This document shows positions 1 through 9,336 of a stretch of 64,000 nucleotides of DNA, piece by piece. Location: contig JAKOWJ010000227.1 in assembly GCA_029781595.1 (NCBI GenBank), positions 25,497 through 89,496 on the forward strand. Direction: 5' to 3'. This DNA comes from Pseudomonadota bacterium. Its GTDB lineage: Bacteria; Pseudomonadota; Gammaproteobacteria; Burkholderiales; Usitatibacteraceae. The position numbers and the translations under genes are program-made. The notes beneath the pieces are model-generated. The model was not told the DNA's origin. It made no database searches and worked only from the letters and a program-made list of their open reading frames with translations. Position 1 is the first letter of the stretch. Every line of letters begins with the position of its first letter.

Positions 1-1475
1 AGGGCTGCATGCGCGGCCGAACGATGTACGTGGTGCCCTTCAGCATGGGCCCCATCGGCTCGCACATCTCGCACATCGGCGTCGAGATCTCCGACAGCGC
101 CTACGTGGCGGTCAACATGAAGCTCATGACGCGCATGGGCGCGGCGGTGCTGGCCACGCTGGGCGATCACGGCGACTTCGTGCCCTGCGTGCACTCGGTG
201 GGCGCGCCGCTCGCCGCCGGCGCGAAGGACGTGCCCTGGCCCTGCAACCGGGACCACAAGTACATCGTCCACTTCCCGGAGGACAAGGAGATCTGGTCCT
301 TCGGCTCCGGGTACGGCGGCAACGCGCTGCTGGGCAAGAAGTGCTTCGCGCTGCGCATCGCCTCGGTGATGGGCCGCGAGCAGGGCTGGCTCGCCGAGCA
401 CATGCTGATCCTGGGGGTGGAGTCGCCCGAGGGCGTGAAGCACTACGTGACCGCGGCCTTCCCCAGCGCCTGCGGCAAGACCAACTTCGCGATGCTCATC
501 CCGCCGCCGGCGTTCAAGGGCTGGAAGGTGACCACCATCGGCGACGACATCGCCTGGATCAAGCCCGGCGAGGACGGGCGCCTGCACGCCATCAACCCCG
601 AGGCCGGCTTCTTCGGCGTGGCGCCCGGCACCGGCTACGACACCAACCCCAACTGCATGGAGGCCATCAAGGCCGACACCATCTTCACCAACGTGGCGCT
701 CACGCCCGAGGGCGACGTGTGGTGGGAGGGGATGACCAAGGAGCCGCCGCCGAAGCTCACCGACTGGACCGGCAAGGAGTGGACGCCGGGCTGCGGGCGC
801 CCCGCGGCGCACCCCAACTCGCGCTTCACCGTGTCCGCCACGCGCTCGCCGTCCATCGACCCCGCCTGGGACGATCCCAACGGCGTGCCCGTCTCCGCGT
901 TCATCTTCGGCGGAAGGCGCTCGTCCACCGTGCCCCTGGTCGCCGAGGCGGCCACGTGGGACGAGGGCGTGTACATGGCCGCCACGCTGGGCTCGGAGAC
1001 CACCGCGGCCATCGTCGGCCAGGTGGGCGTGGTGCGCCGCGACCCCTTCGCGATGCTGGCGTTCTGCGGCTACAACATGAGCGACTACTTCGCGCACTGG
1101 ATCGAGATGGGGCGCAAGGTCGCGATGCCGCCGCGCATCTTCATGGTGAACTGGTTCCGCAAGGGCGAGGACGGCAGGTTCCTCTGGCCGGGATACGGCG
1201 AGAACATGCGCGTGCTCAAGTGGATCGTCGAGCGCGTGGAGGGCATCGCCGACGCCGAGCGCACGCCCGTGGGCTTCGTGCCCAAGCACCGCGACCTCGA
1301 CTGGCAGGGCCTGGAGGGCTTCGCCGCCGAGCGCTACCTCGCCATCTCCGCCATCGACCGCTCGATGTGGAAGCAGGAGATGCCCCTGCACCGGGAGTTC
1401 TTCGACAAGCTCGGCAGCCGGGTGCCTCCGGCGATGCGCGCGCGCTTCGAGTCGCTGGCCGGCGCGCTGGGCTGA
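1..1475 (+). CDS. pckG: Phosphoenolpyruvate carboxykinase (GTP), 5'-truncated by window edge
   Basis: Converts oxaloacetate plus GTP to PEP, GDP and CO2 in the cytosol, the first committed step of gluconeogenesis. The open frame enters from the left edge (first full codon at base 3, reading GCMRGRTM), so roughly the first 110-120 residues of a normal ~600-residue enzyme are missing. The visible part holds the family's P-loop-like segment [13 protein letters not shown] with the hyper-reactive cysteine, the metal/PEP region around [10 protein letters not shown], and the C-terminal guanine-pocket region [18 protein letters not shown]. The GTP family has this arrangement; the ATP family does not. 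The PLP-enzyme gene starts 18 bp after its stop, on the same strand. Confidence 0.95.
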   Translation, partial: GCMRGRTMYVVPFSMGPIGSHISHIGVEISDSAYVAVNMKLMTRMGAAVLATLGDHGDFVPCVHSVGAPLAAGAKDVPWPCNRDHKYIVHFPEDKEIWSFGSGYGGNALLGKKCFALRIASVMGREQGWLAEHMLILGVESPEGVKHYVTAAFPSACGKTNFAMLIPPPAFKGWKVTTIGDDIAWIKPGEDGRLHAINPEAGFFGVAPGTGYDTNPNCMEAIKADTIFTNVALTPEGDVWWEGMTKEPPPKLTDWTGKEWTPGCGRPAAHPNSRFTVSATRSPSIDPAWDDPNGVPVSAFIFGGRRSSTVPLVAEAATWDEGVYMAATLGSETTAAIVGQVGVVRRDPFAMLAFCGYNMSDYFAHWIEMGRKVAMPPRIFMVNWFRKGEDGRFLWPGYGENMRVLKWIVERVEGIADAERTPVGFVPKHRDLDWQGLEGFAAERYLAISAIDRSMWKQEMPLHREFFDKLGSRVPPAMRARFESLAGALG

Positions 1476-1492
1476 TCCCCGCGGGGGCCGCG

Positions 1493-2608
1493 GTGCGCCT
1501 CGCCGACCTGGAGACGCCGCGCCTCGTCCTCGAGGCCGGGCGCATGGAGGCCAACGTCGCGCGCCTGAAGGCGCGCCTGGCGGGGCTGGGCGTGGCGCTG
1601 CGCCCGCACGTGAAGACCTGCAAGAGCGTGGAGGTCGCCCGCGCCATCGTCGGGGACCAGGCCGGGCCGATCACGGTCTCGACGCTTCGCGAGGCCGAGC
1701 ACTTCCTCGAGAACGGCTTCACGGACATCCTCTACGCCGTGGGCCTCGCGCCCGGCAAGCTCAACCACGTCCTCGCCCTTCGCCACCGCGGCGCCGACCT
1801 CGCGGTGGTGGTCGACAGCGTGGAGGCCGCGCAGGCCGTGGCCGCGCGCGCCGAAGGCATCCCGGCGCTCATCGAGGTGGACTGCGACGGCCACCGCGCG
1901 GGCGTGAAGCCCGCCGACCCCCTGCTGCTGGACATCGCGCGCGCCCTGGCCCGCGGCGCCGAGCCGCGCGGCGTCATGACCCACGCGGGCGACTCGTACA
2001 ACTGCCGCGGCGCGGAGGCGATCGCCGGGATGGCCGAGCGCGAGCGCGACGCCGTGGTGCGCAGCGCGGCGCTGCTGCGCTCGGCCGGCTTCGCCTGCCC
2101 CGTGGTGAGCGTGGGCTCCACCCCCACCGCCACCTTCGCGCGCTCGCTGGAGGGCGTGACGGAGGTGCGCGCCGGCGTCTTCGTGTTCCACGACCTGGTG
2201 ATGGCGGGCCTCGGCGTGTGCGGCGTCGAGGACATCGCGATCTCGGTGCTCGCCACCGTCATCGGGCACCAGCGCGACAAGGGCTGGATCATCACGGACG
2301 CGGGCTGGATGGCCCTGTCGCGCGACCGCGGCACGTCGCGCCAGGCCGTCGACCAGGGCTACGGCCTGGTGTGCGCCGAGGACGGGCGCGTGCTCGGCGA
2401 CCTCGTGGTGGCGGACGCCAACCAGGAGCACGGCATCGTCGCGCGGCGCGACGGCTCGCCCTTCGACGTCACGCCCTGGCCCGTGGGCACGCACCTTCGC
2501 ATCCTGCCCAACCACGCCTGCGCCACCGCGGCGCAGCACGACGCCTACCAGGTCGTCCGCGCGGGAGACGATCTCGTCGCGCGGTGGCCCCGCTTCAACG
2601 GCTGGTGA
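1493..2608 (+). CDS. Fold-type III PLP enzyme, D-serine/D-threonine dehydratase or D-threonine aldolase family
   Basis: A 371-residue protein with an alanine-racemase-like N-terminal barrel. The PLP-binding lysine is K42 in RPHVKTCK. Near the C-terminus it has PNHACATA, with H341 and C343. Family knowledge: D-threonine aldolases carry His-x-Asp metal ligands here, while eukaryotic-type D-serine dehydratase and D-threo-3-hydroxyaspartate dehydratase carry His-x-Cys. The HxC form therefore favours a dehydratase. The GTG start at 1493 was chosen because a G-rich ribosome site (1482-1486) precedes it and the protein then has the family length. The next gene encodes RidA, which hydrolyses the enamine/imine products of PLP dehydratases. 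A D-threonine aldolase remains possible. Confidence 0.85.
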   Translation: MRLADLETPRLVLEAGRMEANVARLKARLAGLGVALRPHVKTCKSVEVARAIVGDQAGPITVSTLREAEHFLENGFTDILYAVGLAPGKLNHVLALRHRGADLAVVVDSVEAAQAVAARAEGIPALIEVDCDGHRAGVKPADPLLLDIARALARGAEPRGVMTHAGDSYNCRGAEAIAGMAERERDAVVRSAALLRSAGFACPVVSVGSTPTATFARSLEGVTEVRAGVFVFHDLVMAGLGVCGVEDIAISVLATVIGHQRDKGWIITDAGWMALSRDRGTSRQAVDQGYGLVCAEDGRVLGDLVVADANQEHGIVARRDGSPFDVTPWPVGTHLRILPNHACATAAQHDAYQVVRAGDDLVARWPRFNGW

Positions 2609-2621
2609 ACGGAGACGATCC

Positions 2622-3011
2622 ATGAGGACCCTCGAATCGGTGACGGCGCCGGGGCTGGAGAAGCCCGCGGGCCACTACTCGCACGCCATCGTCCACGGCG
2701 GCATCGCATACCTCGCGGGCCAGCTGCCGCGCGTGCCGGGCGACCCCGACCGCCGGCCCGGCACGATCGAGGAGCAGACGCGCCAGGTGCTGCTCAACGT
2801 CGACGAGGCGCTGCGCGCCTGCGGCAGCCGGCGCGACCGGGTGCTGCGCTGCACGGTCTTCGTCGCCGACATCGCGCACTGGCCCGCCGTCAACCGCGTG
2901 TACGCGGAGTTCTTCGGCGAGCACCGCCCGGCGCGCTCCGTGGTGCCGGTGAACGAGCTGCACCACGGCTACGCCATCGAGGTCGAGGTCACGGCGGCGG
3001 TGGACCCGTGA
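2622..3011 (+). CDS. RidA/YjgF/UK114-family enamine/imine deaminase
   Basis: A 129-residue RidA-family protein. The family forms trimers that hydrolyse reactive 2-aminoacrylate and related imines to 2-keto acids. The family glycine region (YLAGQLP), the carboxylate-binding arginine in ARSVV and the terminal IEVEVTA strand are visible. It starts 13 bp after the PLP-enzyme stop, and its stop overlaps the start of the M20 peptidase gene (GTGA). The three genes probably form one transcript. Position beside a presumed D-hydroxyamino-acid dehydratase suggests it clears that enzyme's enamine product, as an inference from context. Confidence 0.9.
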   Translation: MRTLESVTAPGLEKPAGHYSHAIVHGGIAYLAGQLPRVPGDPDRRPGTIEEQTRQVLLNVDEALRACGSRRDRVLRCTVFVADIAHWPAVNRVYAEFFGEHRPARSVVPVNELHHGYAIEVEVTAAVDP

Positions 3012-4348
3012 TCGAGCAGGCCGTCGCCGCCCGCGCCGGCGGGCTCGTGCAAACGCTCCTCGAGAGCGTGCGCATCCCCTCGGTCAGCCTCACGGGACAG
3101 GGCATCGCCGAGCAGGTGGCCTTCCTGCGCGCGCGGCTCGAGCGCTGGGGCTTCGCCGTGGAGGTGCACGAGACGGCCTCGCAGCCCATCGTCTACGCCG
3201 AGATCGGCCCGCGCGAGGCGCCCTTCACCTGGCTCACCTACGGGCACTACGACGTGTACCCCGCCGACGCGATGGCCGAGGGCTGGCGCACGGATCCCTT
3301 CGAGCCCGTGGTGGACGGCGACCGCATCTGGGGCCGCGGCACCGGCGACAACAAGGGCCAGCACCTGGCGCTCCTGGGCGCCATCGCCCTCTGGCGCGAG
3401 CTGCGCGGCGAGCTGCCCGTGCGCGTGAAGGTGATCCTGGAGGGCGACGAGGAAACCGGCAGCGGCCCGTTGCCCGGCTTCGTCGAGGCGAATCGCGACC
3501 GCCTGGCCGCGGACCTCGTGTGCTACTCCGACGGGCCGATGTTCCCCAACGACCAGCCCGTGCTGCTCATGGGCGTGCGCGGCATCCTGGGGCTGGAGTT
3601 CGTGGCCACCGGCGCGAAGCGCAACCTGCACTCGGGCAACTTCGGGGGCGTCGCGCCCAACCCCACGCTGGACCTCGTGCACCTGCTCGCGGAAATGGTC
3701 GATCGCCAGGGCCGGCTCGTGGTGCCGGGCGCGGGCTACGCGGACGTCACCGTCACGCCCGCCGAGGCCGCGGCCGTCGCGGCGCTGCCGGTGGACCGCG
3801 CCGGCGTCGAGGCGAGCCTGGGCGTGGCGCCCGCCGTCCCCGATTCGGAGTTCCACGAGCGCCTCATGCTGCGCCCGTCGTTCAACGTCTCGGGCCTGGC
3901 CGCCGGCTACGCGGGCGCCGGGCAGAAGTCGGTGATCTACCGCGAGGCGCTCGCCAAGGCGGACATCCGCCTGGTGGGCGGGCAGGACCCGGCGCAGGTG
4001 CTCGCCGCCGTGCGGGCCTTCGCCGCGGCCCGCGGCTACCCGGGCATCGAGATCCGGCCTCTCAAGGCGACGCCGGCCTCGCGCACGCCGCTGGAGCACC
4101 CCCTGGTGCCGCGCGTGAAGGCGGCGGTGGCGCGCGGCTTCGGGCGCGAGCCGCTGGTGGTGCCCAGCCTGGGAGGCACGACGCCCGACTGGGTGTTCAC
4201 GCGGCTGCTCGGGCTGCCCTCGATCGTGGTGCCGCTCGCGCCCTACGACGAGAACAACCACGCCCCCAACGAGTCGACGAAGGTCTCGCTCTACCTCGCG
4301 GGCGTGCGCACCGGGCTCGCGCTGCTGGAGTCGCTCGCGGCCCGCTAG
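3008..4348 (+). CDS. M20-family metallopeptidase / amidohydrolase (dipeptidase or N-acyl amino acid deacylase type)
   Basis: A 446-residue zinc hydrolase. The first metal motif is GHYDVYP (H80, catalytic D82), followed by GRGTGDNKG (D114), the acidic motif EGDEETGS (catalytic E148, metal E149), and the C-terminal metal-ligand region ENNHAPNE. A dimerisation lid lies between about residues 195 and 310. The GTG start at 3008 overlaps the RidA stop, which points to translational coupling. Substrate cannot be read from sequence; N-acyl amino acids or dipeptides are likely, consistent with feeding amino acids to the upstream PLP enzyme. The stop shares a CTAG tetranucleotide with the convergent gene's stop. 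Confidence 0.88.
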   Translation: MIEQAVAARAGGLVQTLLESVRIPSVSLTGQGIAEQVAFLRARLERWGFAVEVHETASQPIVYAEIGPREAPFTWLTYGHYDVYPADAMAEGWRTDPFEPVVDGDRIWGRGTGDNKGQHLALLGAIALWRELRGELPVRVKVILEGDEETGSGPLPGFVEANRDRLAADLVCYSDGPMFPNDQPVLLMGVRGILGLEFVATGAKRNLHSGNFGGVAPNPTLDLVHLLAEMVDRQGRLVVPGAGYADVTVTPAEAAAVAALPVDRAGVEASLGVAPAVPDSEFHERLMLRPSFNVSGLAAGYAGAGQKSVIYREALAKADIRLVGGQDPAQVLAAVRAFAAARGYPGIEIRPLKATPASRTPLEHPLVPRVKAAVARGFGREPLVVPSLGGTTPDWVFTRLLGLPSIVVPLAPYDENNHAPNESTKVSLYLAGVRTGLALLESLAAR

Positions 4349-5031
4349 TCCGGCGCGCGCGTGAGGACCAGCTCGGCCCGCGCGCGACGGTCGAGCAGCA
4401 CGACGCGGTCGTCGGCCACCTTCGCCACGCGCCACTCGTGCAGCGTCTGGCCGCCGCGCGTCACCGAGAGGTTGCGGCCCGCGAGGCGCCAGCGCCCCCC
4501 GAGGATGGAGGGCCGCGCCTGCCGCCACGAGCTGAAGCGGCGCCCCTCGCGCCCGATGCCGAAGGCGAGCTCCTCGTCGGGGCAGGCGCCCTCGCAGGTC
4601 CAGCGGCCCACCAGCGCGGCCTCCGCCCCGCTCGCGAGGCGCGCGAGGCGCCCCGAGAAGCCGCAGGCCGCGCCGTGGAACGCGAGGCACTCCGACTCCT
4701 CGATCGTGGCCCCCCGCCCGTCGGGGTCGAAGACCACCGTCACGCGGCAGCGCTCCGCGCCCTTCGCGGGCTCCAGCGGCGCGAGGGCCAGCGTGCGGCC
4801 CGTGAGGCGCCCGCGTCCCGCGAAGGCTCCCGCGCAGCCCGGCAGGCCCACGCCGGCGCGCGCGGTCGCGAGCCCCGTGCGCGCGTCGATCGCCGGCACG
4901 CGCAGCTCGATCTCCCCCTCGCCCTGCCCGAGGAAGAAGCCGCTGTAGCGCGCGACGTCGGCCGCGGCGGCGGGCAGCGCGCCGGCCGCGAGGCAAAGGG
5001 GCACGGCGCGGCAGGCGGCGGTGAGGCGCAT
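4345..5031 (-). CDS. Hypothetical secreted Cys-containing protein
   Basis: No family recognised. The ATG at 5031 follows a good ribosome site (GGGAGGG) and begins MRLTAACRAVPLCLAAG, a signal peptide with likely cleavage after ALPAAAA, near residue 24. The mature part, about 205 residues, is beta-rich and contains seven cysteines, for example in GLPGCAG, EESECLAFHGAACG and WTCEGACPDEE. These probably form disulfides in the periplasm. The frame is open upstream to 5247, but that extension reads like translated intergenic DNA. Convergent with the M20 gene, sharing CTAG at the stops. Divergent from the zinc-ribbon gene, with about 97 bp between the starts. Confidence 0.7.
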   Translation of the reverse strand: MRLTAACRAVPLCLAAGALPAAAADVARYSGFFLGQGEGEIELRVPAIDARTGLATARAGVGLPGCAGAFAGRGRLTGRTLALAPLEPAKGAERCRVTVVFDPDGRGATIEESECLAFHGAACGFSGRLARLASGAEAALVGRWTCEGACPDEELAFGIGREGRRFSSWRQARPSILGGRWRLAGRNLSVTRGGQTLHEWRVAKVADDRVVLLDRRARAELVLTRAPD

Positions 5032-5128
5032 GCGGTCCCTCCCTTCGGGTCGCCCGGCGGGCGCCGGGTGCGTCACGGTATCATCCGGGCGGCGGCGCCG
5101 TGAAGCCCGCGCGCGCCCGGGAGAGACC

Positions 5129-6187
5129 ATGAGCACCTCGCTTCGCCTGTCGGAGAAATGGTTCAAGCGCGGCCTGTGGCTGGTGGCGTTCGTCTTCGCC
5201 GGCTTCCTGATCGGCCTGGGCAGCACGGTCGTGGGCGACCTGCCCAAGGTCGAGACGCGCGCGCGCCTCGACGACTACCTCGACCGCGCCGAGGCCGACC
5301 GGCTGCGTGCGGAGGTCAAGCGCGCCCGCGCCGCCGGCCGCCAGGCCCGCGAGGCGCTGGCGCAGGCGCAGCTCAAGCTCAACGTCGCCCAGTCCGACAG
5401 CCGCGCGGCGGGCGACGCCTTCAACGCCTGGCTCGCCACGCGCCGCGCCACCGAGCGCAGCGACCGCGACACCGAGCTCGTCGAGCGCACCGCGGCGCTG
5501 GAGAAGCTGCGCCAAGCGCAGCGCGAGGCGCAGGCCGCCGTGGAGGCCGAGCAGCAGGCGGCGCTCGACGCGACGCAGGCCGAGGGCCGCGCGCAGGCGC
5601 GCCTCGCGGACATGGAGTCCGAGGCCCGCGGGCGCTTCGAGTCCGCGGAGCGCGCGCAGGAGCTGCGCGTCTTCGGCTACCGCCTCGCCCTCACGCTGCC
5701 GCTGCTCGTCGTCGCGGGCTGGCTCTTCGCGCGGAAGCGCAAGGGCACCTGGTGGCCCTTCGTGTGGGGCTTCATCCTCTTCGCGGCCTTCACGTTCTTC
5801 GTCGAGCTGGTGCCCTACCTGCCCAGCTACGGCGGGTACGTCCGCTACGCCGTGGGCATCGTCGTCACCGTGCTCGTGGGCCGCCAGGCCATCGTCGCCA
5901 TGAACCGCTACCTCGAGCGCCAGCGCGCCGCCGAGGCCCAGCCCGACGCCGAGCGCCGCCGCGAGCTGGGCTACGACATGGCCCTCGCGCGCCTGGCCAA
6001 GGGCGTGTGCCCGGGCTGCGAGCGCCTGGTGGACCTGAAGAACGAGCGCATCGACTACTGCCCGCACTGCGGCATCGGCCTCTTCGACCGCTGCGCCGCG
6101 TGCAACGAGAGGAAGAGCGCCTTCTCGCCCTTCTGCCACGCCTGCGGCTCGCCGGCCCGCCCCGCCGGGGCCGCGGCCGCCGGCTGA
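5129..6187 (+). CDS. Membrane protein with coiled coil and double zinc ribbon, unknown function
   Basis: A 352-residue protein, start ATG 5129 after GGGAGAG. Residues about 12-32 form one transmembrane segment. Residues about 45-185 are a charged, Ala/Arg/Glu-rich heptad-like stretch that looks like a long coiled coil in the periplasm. Two or three hydrophobic segments follow (about 192-270). The C-terminal cytoplasmic tail has four CxxC pairs (CPGC, CPHC, CAAC, CHAC), a double zinc ribbon. The function is not known to me. The aldo/keto reductase gene follows after 32 bp on the same strand. Confidence 0.75.
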   Translation: MSTSLRLSEKWFKRGLWLVAFVFAGFLIGLGSTVVGDLPKVETRARLDDYLDRAEADRLRAEVKRARAAGRQAREALAQAQLKLNVAQSDSRAAGDAFNAWLATRRATERSDRDTELVERTAALEKLRQAQREAQAAVEAEQQAALDATQAEGRAQARLADMESEARGRFESAERAQELRVFGYRLALTLPLLVVAGWLFARKRKGTWWPFVWGFILFAAFTFFVELVPYLPSYGGYVRYAVGIVVTVLVGRQAIVAMNRYLERQRAAEAQPDAERRRELGYDMALARLAKGVCPGCERLVDLKNERIDYCPHCGIGLFDRCAACNERKSAFSPFCHACGSPARPAGAAAAG

Positions 6188-6219
6188 TCCCCGACCCGCA
6201 ACGCAAGGAACCCCACGAC

Positions 6220-7224
6220 ATGGAATACCGCAGCCTCGGCCGCAGCGGCCTGAAGGTCTCCCCCCTGTGCCTCGGCACGATGATGTTCGGCGACCGCACC
6301 GACTACCAGGAGGCCGCGCGCATCGTGGGCTCGGCGCGCGAGGCGGGCGTGAACTTCATCGACACGGCCGACATGTACGCGAAGTGCGAGTCCGAGCGCA
6401 TCGTCGGCAAGCTCATCGCCTCCGACCGCGACCACTGGGTGCTCGCCACGAAGGTCGGCAACCCCACGGGCGAGGGGCCCAACGAGCGCGGCACGGGCAG
6501 GAAGCGCCTGCTGCAGGCCATCGACCAGAGCCTCGCGCGCCTGGGCACGGACCACGTGGACATCTACTACCTGCACAAGGACTTCGCCGAGATCCCGCTG
6601 GAGGAGACGGTCGGGACGATGGGCGACATCCTCGCCTCGGGCAAGGCGCGCTATTTCGGCGTGTCGAACTTCCGCGGCTGGCGCATCGCCGAGGTGGTGC
6701 GCGTGTGCGGCGAGCTGGGCGTGGCGCGCCCCGTCGTCTGCCAGCCCTACTACAACGCCTTCAACCGCCAGCCCGAGGCCGACATCCTGCCCGCCTGCCA
6801 CCACTACGGCATCGGCGTGGCGCCCTACAGCCCGCTCGCGCGCGGCGTGCTGCTGGGCAAGTACGCGCCGGGCGAGGCGCCGCCGGAAGGCACGCGCGCC
6901 GCGCGCAACGACAAGCGCATCATGGAGACGGAGTGGCGGCCCGAGTCGCTCGTGCTCGCGCAGCGCCTGAAGGCGCACGCGGCCGCCAAGGGGCTCACGC
7001 CCACGCAGTTCGCCTTCGCCTGGGTGCTCGCCAACCGCATCGTCTCCAGCGTCATTGCCGGCCCGCGCACGCTGGAGCAGTGGCAGGCCTACGTCGACGC
7101 CGTCGGCACGCGCCTGGACGCCGAGGACGAGGCGCTCGTCGAGTCGATGGTGCGCACGGGGCACCCGTCGACGCCGGGCTACAACGACCCGGCCTACCCG
7201 CTCACCGGGCGGCTCGTGGCCTGA
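6220..7224 (+). CDS. Aldo/keto reductase
   Basis: A 334-residue NADPH-dependent (beta/alpha)8 oxidoreductase of the YajO/Tas-like group. The catalytic tetrad can be read as D48 and Y53 (FIDTADMY), K78 (ATKVG) and H119 (YYLHKD). The GVSNFRGW segment and the cofactor region SVIAGPRTLEQ are also present. The ATG at 6220 is preceded by AAGGAA. The substrate is unknown; such enzymes reduce small aldehydes and ketones. Followed by 121 bp with a strong hairpin before the PhoX-like gene. Confidence 0.92.
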   Translation: MEYRSLGRSGLKVSPLCLGTMMFGDRTDYQEAARIVGSAREAGVNFIDTADMYAKCESERIVGKLIASDRDHWVLATKVGNPTGEGPNERGTGRKRLLQAIDQSLARLGTDHVDIYYLHKDFAEIPLEETVGTMGDILASGKARYFGVSNFRGWRIAEVVRVCGELGVARPVVCQPYYNAFNRQPEADILPACHHYGIGVAPYSPLARGVLLGKYAPGEAPPEGTRAARNDKRIMETEWRPESLVLAQRLKAHAAAKGLTPTQFAFAWVLANRIVSSVIAGPRTLEQWQAYVDAVGTRLDAEDEALVESMVRTGHPSTPGYNDPAYPLTGRLVA

Positions 7225-7265
7225 CACGCGGCCGTCAAGGCCGTTTCACATTCGCTCGCTACCCT

Positions 7266-7293
7266 GCCGGGGAATCGCATCGCGATCCCCGGC
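7266..7293. other. Stem-loop between aldo/keto reductase and phoX-like gene
   Basis: GCCGGGGA (7266-7273) pairs with TCCCCGGC (7286-7293). An inner TCGC/GCGA stem (7275-7278 with 7282-7285) is separated by one bulged A. No T-tract follows on either strand, so it is not a classical terminator. It would lie in the 5' leader of the PhoX-like gene or the 3' end of the reductase transcript. Confidence 0.5.
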
Positions 7294-7345
7294 GGCCTCC
7301 CCTGGCGGCCGGGACTACCCGTCCCCGATCCCAGGAGAGCCCTCC

Positions 7346-9307
7346 ATGCCTCGCCCGCACGACGCCTCGCGCCGTCACGCCCTCAAGACCCTCGTCGGCG
7401 TTCCCCTGTTCCCGCTCGCCGCCTCGCCCCTGGCCGCCTCGCTGGCCGCCTGCTCCAACATGAACGGGAAGCCCGGCTTCGTGAGCGGCGCCTTCAAGGC
7501 GATGGCCGCGCCCACACTCGCCAACCCCGCCGCGATGGCCACCACCACGGTGGGCTCGGGCTTCGTCACGACCTGGTCCGACGGCTCCACGCAGGAGTAC
7601 GCGCTGAGCTACGAGAAGTTCTTCATCACGGGCGCCAAGGTCGCCAACGGCAGCGGCGGCACGGTGGTCGCTGGCGGCTACTGGGACATCCACAACCAGC
7701 CCATCGTCGATCCCACGGACGCGGGTGGCCGGCAGTTCTACTCGGACTGCCCGGACGGGATGACGCTCACCACGCTGGCCAGCCCGACGGTGGCCGGCGT
7801 CAAGGGCAACACGGTCTTCGCCGTCGTGCAGTTCGAGTAAGTCACGCGCAACCGCGCCGGCGCCTCCATGTACGGCCTGCTGCCCTCGCCCATCGCCGTG
7901 CTCACGCTGGACCAGGACAAGAGCACCGGCAAGCTCTCGCTCGTGAAGTACCACAACGTGGACACGAGCGGCGTGAAGGGCCTGTGGATCACCTGCGGGG
8001 CGAGCCTGTCGCCCTGGGGCACGCACCTCTCCAGCGAGGAATACGAGCCGGACGCGACGGTGATCCCCAACGCCCAGCTGCGCGCCTTCAGCCAGAACCT
8101 CTTCGGCGATCCGGACGCGGCGAGCCCATACGACTACGGGCACCTGCCGGAGGTGACGGTGAAGCCCGACGGCACCGGCACGATCGCCAAGCACTACTGC
8201 CTGGGCCGGATCTCCCACGAGCTGGTGCAGGTGATGCCGGACGAGCGGACCGTCCTCATGGGCGACGACGCGACCAACGGCGGCCTCTTCCTGTTCATCG
8301 CAGACAAGGCGAAGGACCTCTCCGCGGGCACGCTCTACGTGGCCAAGTGGACGCAGACCTCGGGCACGGGCCCGGGCTCGGCCACGCTCTCGTGGATCAA
8401 GCTGGGCTCGGCCACCAGCGCGGAGATCAAGGCGCTGGTCGCCGGCGGCATCCGGGCCGCCGACATCCTGGACGTGAAGAAGGCCGACCCGCAGGACGCG
8501 ACCTACACGAAGATCCCCTACGGCGGCTCGTACAACTGGGTGAAGGTGAAGCCCGGCATGGAGAAGGCGGCCGCCTTCCTCGAGACGCACCGCTACGCCG
8601 CGCTCATGGGCGGGAGCCTGGGCTTCACCAAGATGGAGGGCACCACCGTCAACGCGAGGGACAAGGTGGCCTACAGCGCGATGTCGCGCATCGAGTCGAG
8701 CATGCTCAACGGCTCGGGCGACGTGAAGGTGGAGGGCCCGTATTCGGGCGCCGTCTACGCGCTGAACCTCAGGGGCGGGCAGTCCGACCGCGCGGGCGCG
8801 GCCATCGCGAGCGAGTGGGTGCCGGTGGACATGGCCGCCGTGCCGGCGCTGGTGAGCGAGGACCTGGGCGGCGGCAAGCTCAGGCAGCAGGACGCGCTGG
8901 GCAACTACGCCAACCCGGACAGGATCGCGACGCCCGACAACCTCAAGTTCTCCGAGAAGCTGCGCACGCTCTTCATCGGCGAGGACAGCAACACGCACGT
9001 GAACAACTTCCTGTGGGCGTACGACGTCGACACGAAGAAGCTCTCCCGCCTGCTCTCCTGCCCGGCCGGGGCGGAGTCCACGGGCCTGCACGCCGCGGAC
9101 GAGGTCAACGGCTTCACCTACGTGCTCAGCAACTTCCAGCACCCGGGCGACTGGGAGGTCTCGCGCGACGCCAACGGCAACGTGACCGGCGGCCTGCACT
9201 CGGTGGTGATCGGCGTGCTCGACCCGCTGGTGCGCGCCAACTACGACGACCGCTACGGCGCGGCCGTCGGCTACCTCGCGGGCCTGCCCGTGATGGGCGG
9301 CGACTGA
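7346..9307 (+). pseudogene. PhoX-family (DUF839) alkaline phosphatase-like gene interrupted by an in-frame TAA
   Basis: PhoX-type enzymes are Tat-exported, calcium/iron-dependent phosphatases. The ATG at 7346 (ribosome site AGGAGAG) starts a 164-codon frame with a twin-arginine signal (SRRHALK) and an LAAC stretch. It stops at TAA 7838-7840 right after VVQFE. The same frame then continues without another stop for 488 codons to 9307, through RNRAGASMYGLLPSPIAVL and SPWGTHLSSEEYEPDA. Homologues usually have a tyrosine here (QFEYxTR), so a single C-to-A change in TAC would explain the stop. A 479-residue fragment could restart at ATG 7868 but would lack the signal peptide. Either a real nonsense mutation or a sequencing error. 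Confidence 0.8.
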
Positions 9308-9336
9308 GCCCTCGCGGCGGCGGGCGCCCTGGCGGG

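Noticed and set aside
7234..7248. Possible Pho box upstream of the PhoX-like gene
   Set aside because: GTCA and TTCA are 11 bp apart, but the flanking half-site positions match poorly; too weak to list as a feature.
7838..7840. Programmed recoding at the internal stop of the PhoX-like gene
   Set aside because: The codon is TAA, which is not used for selenocysteine or pyrrolysine, and no downstream structure typical of readthrough stands out.
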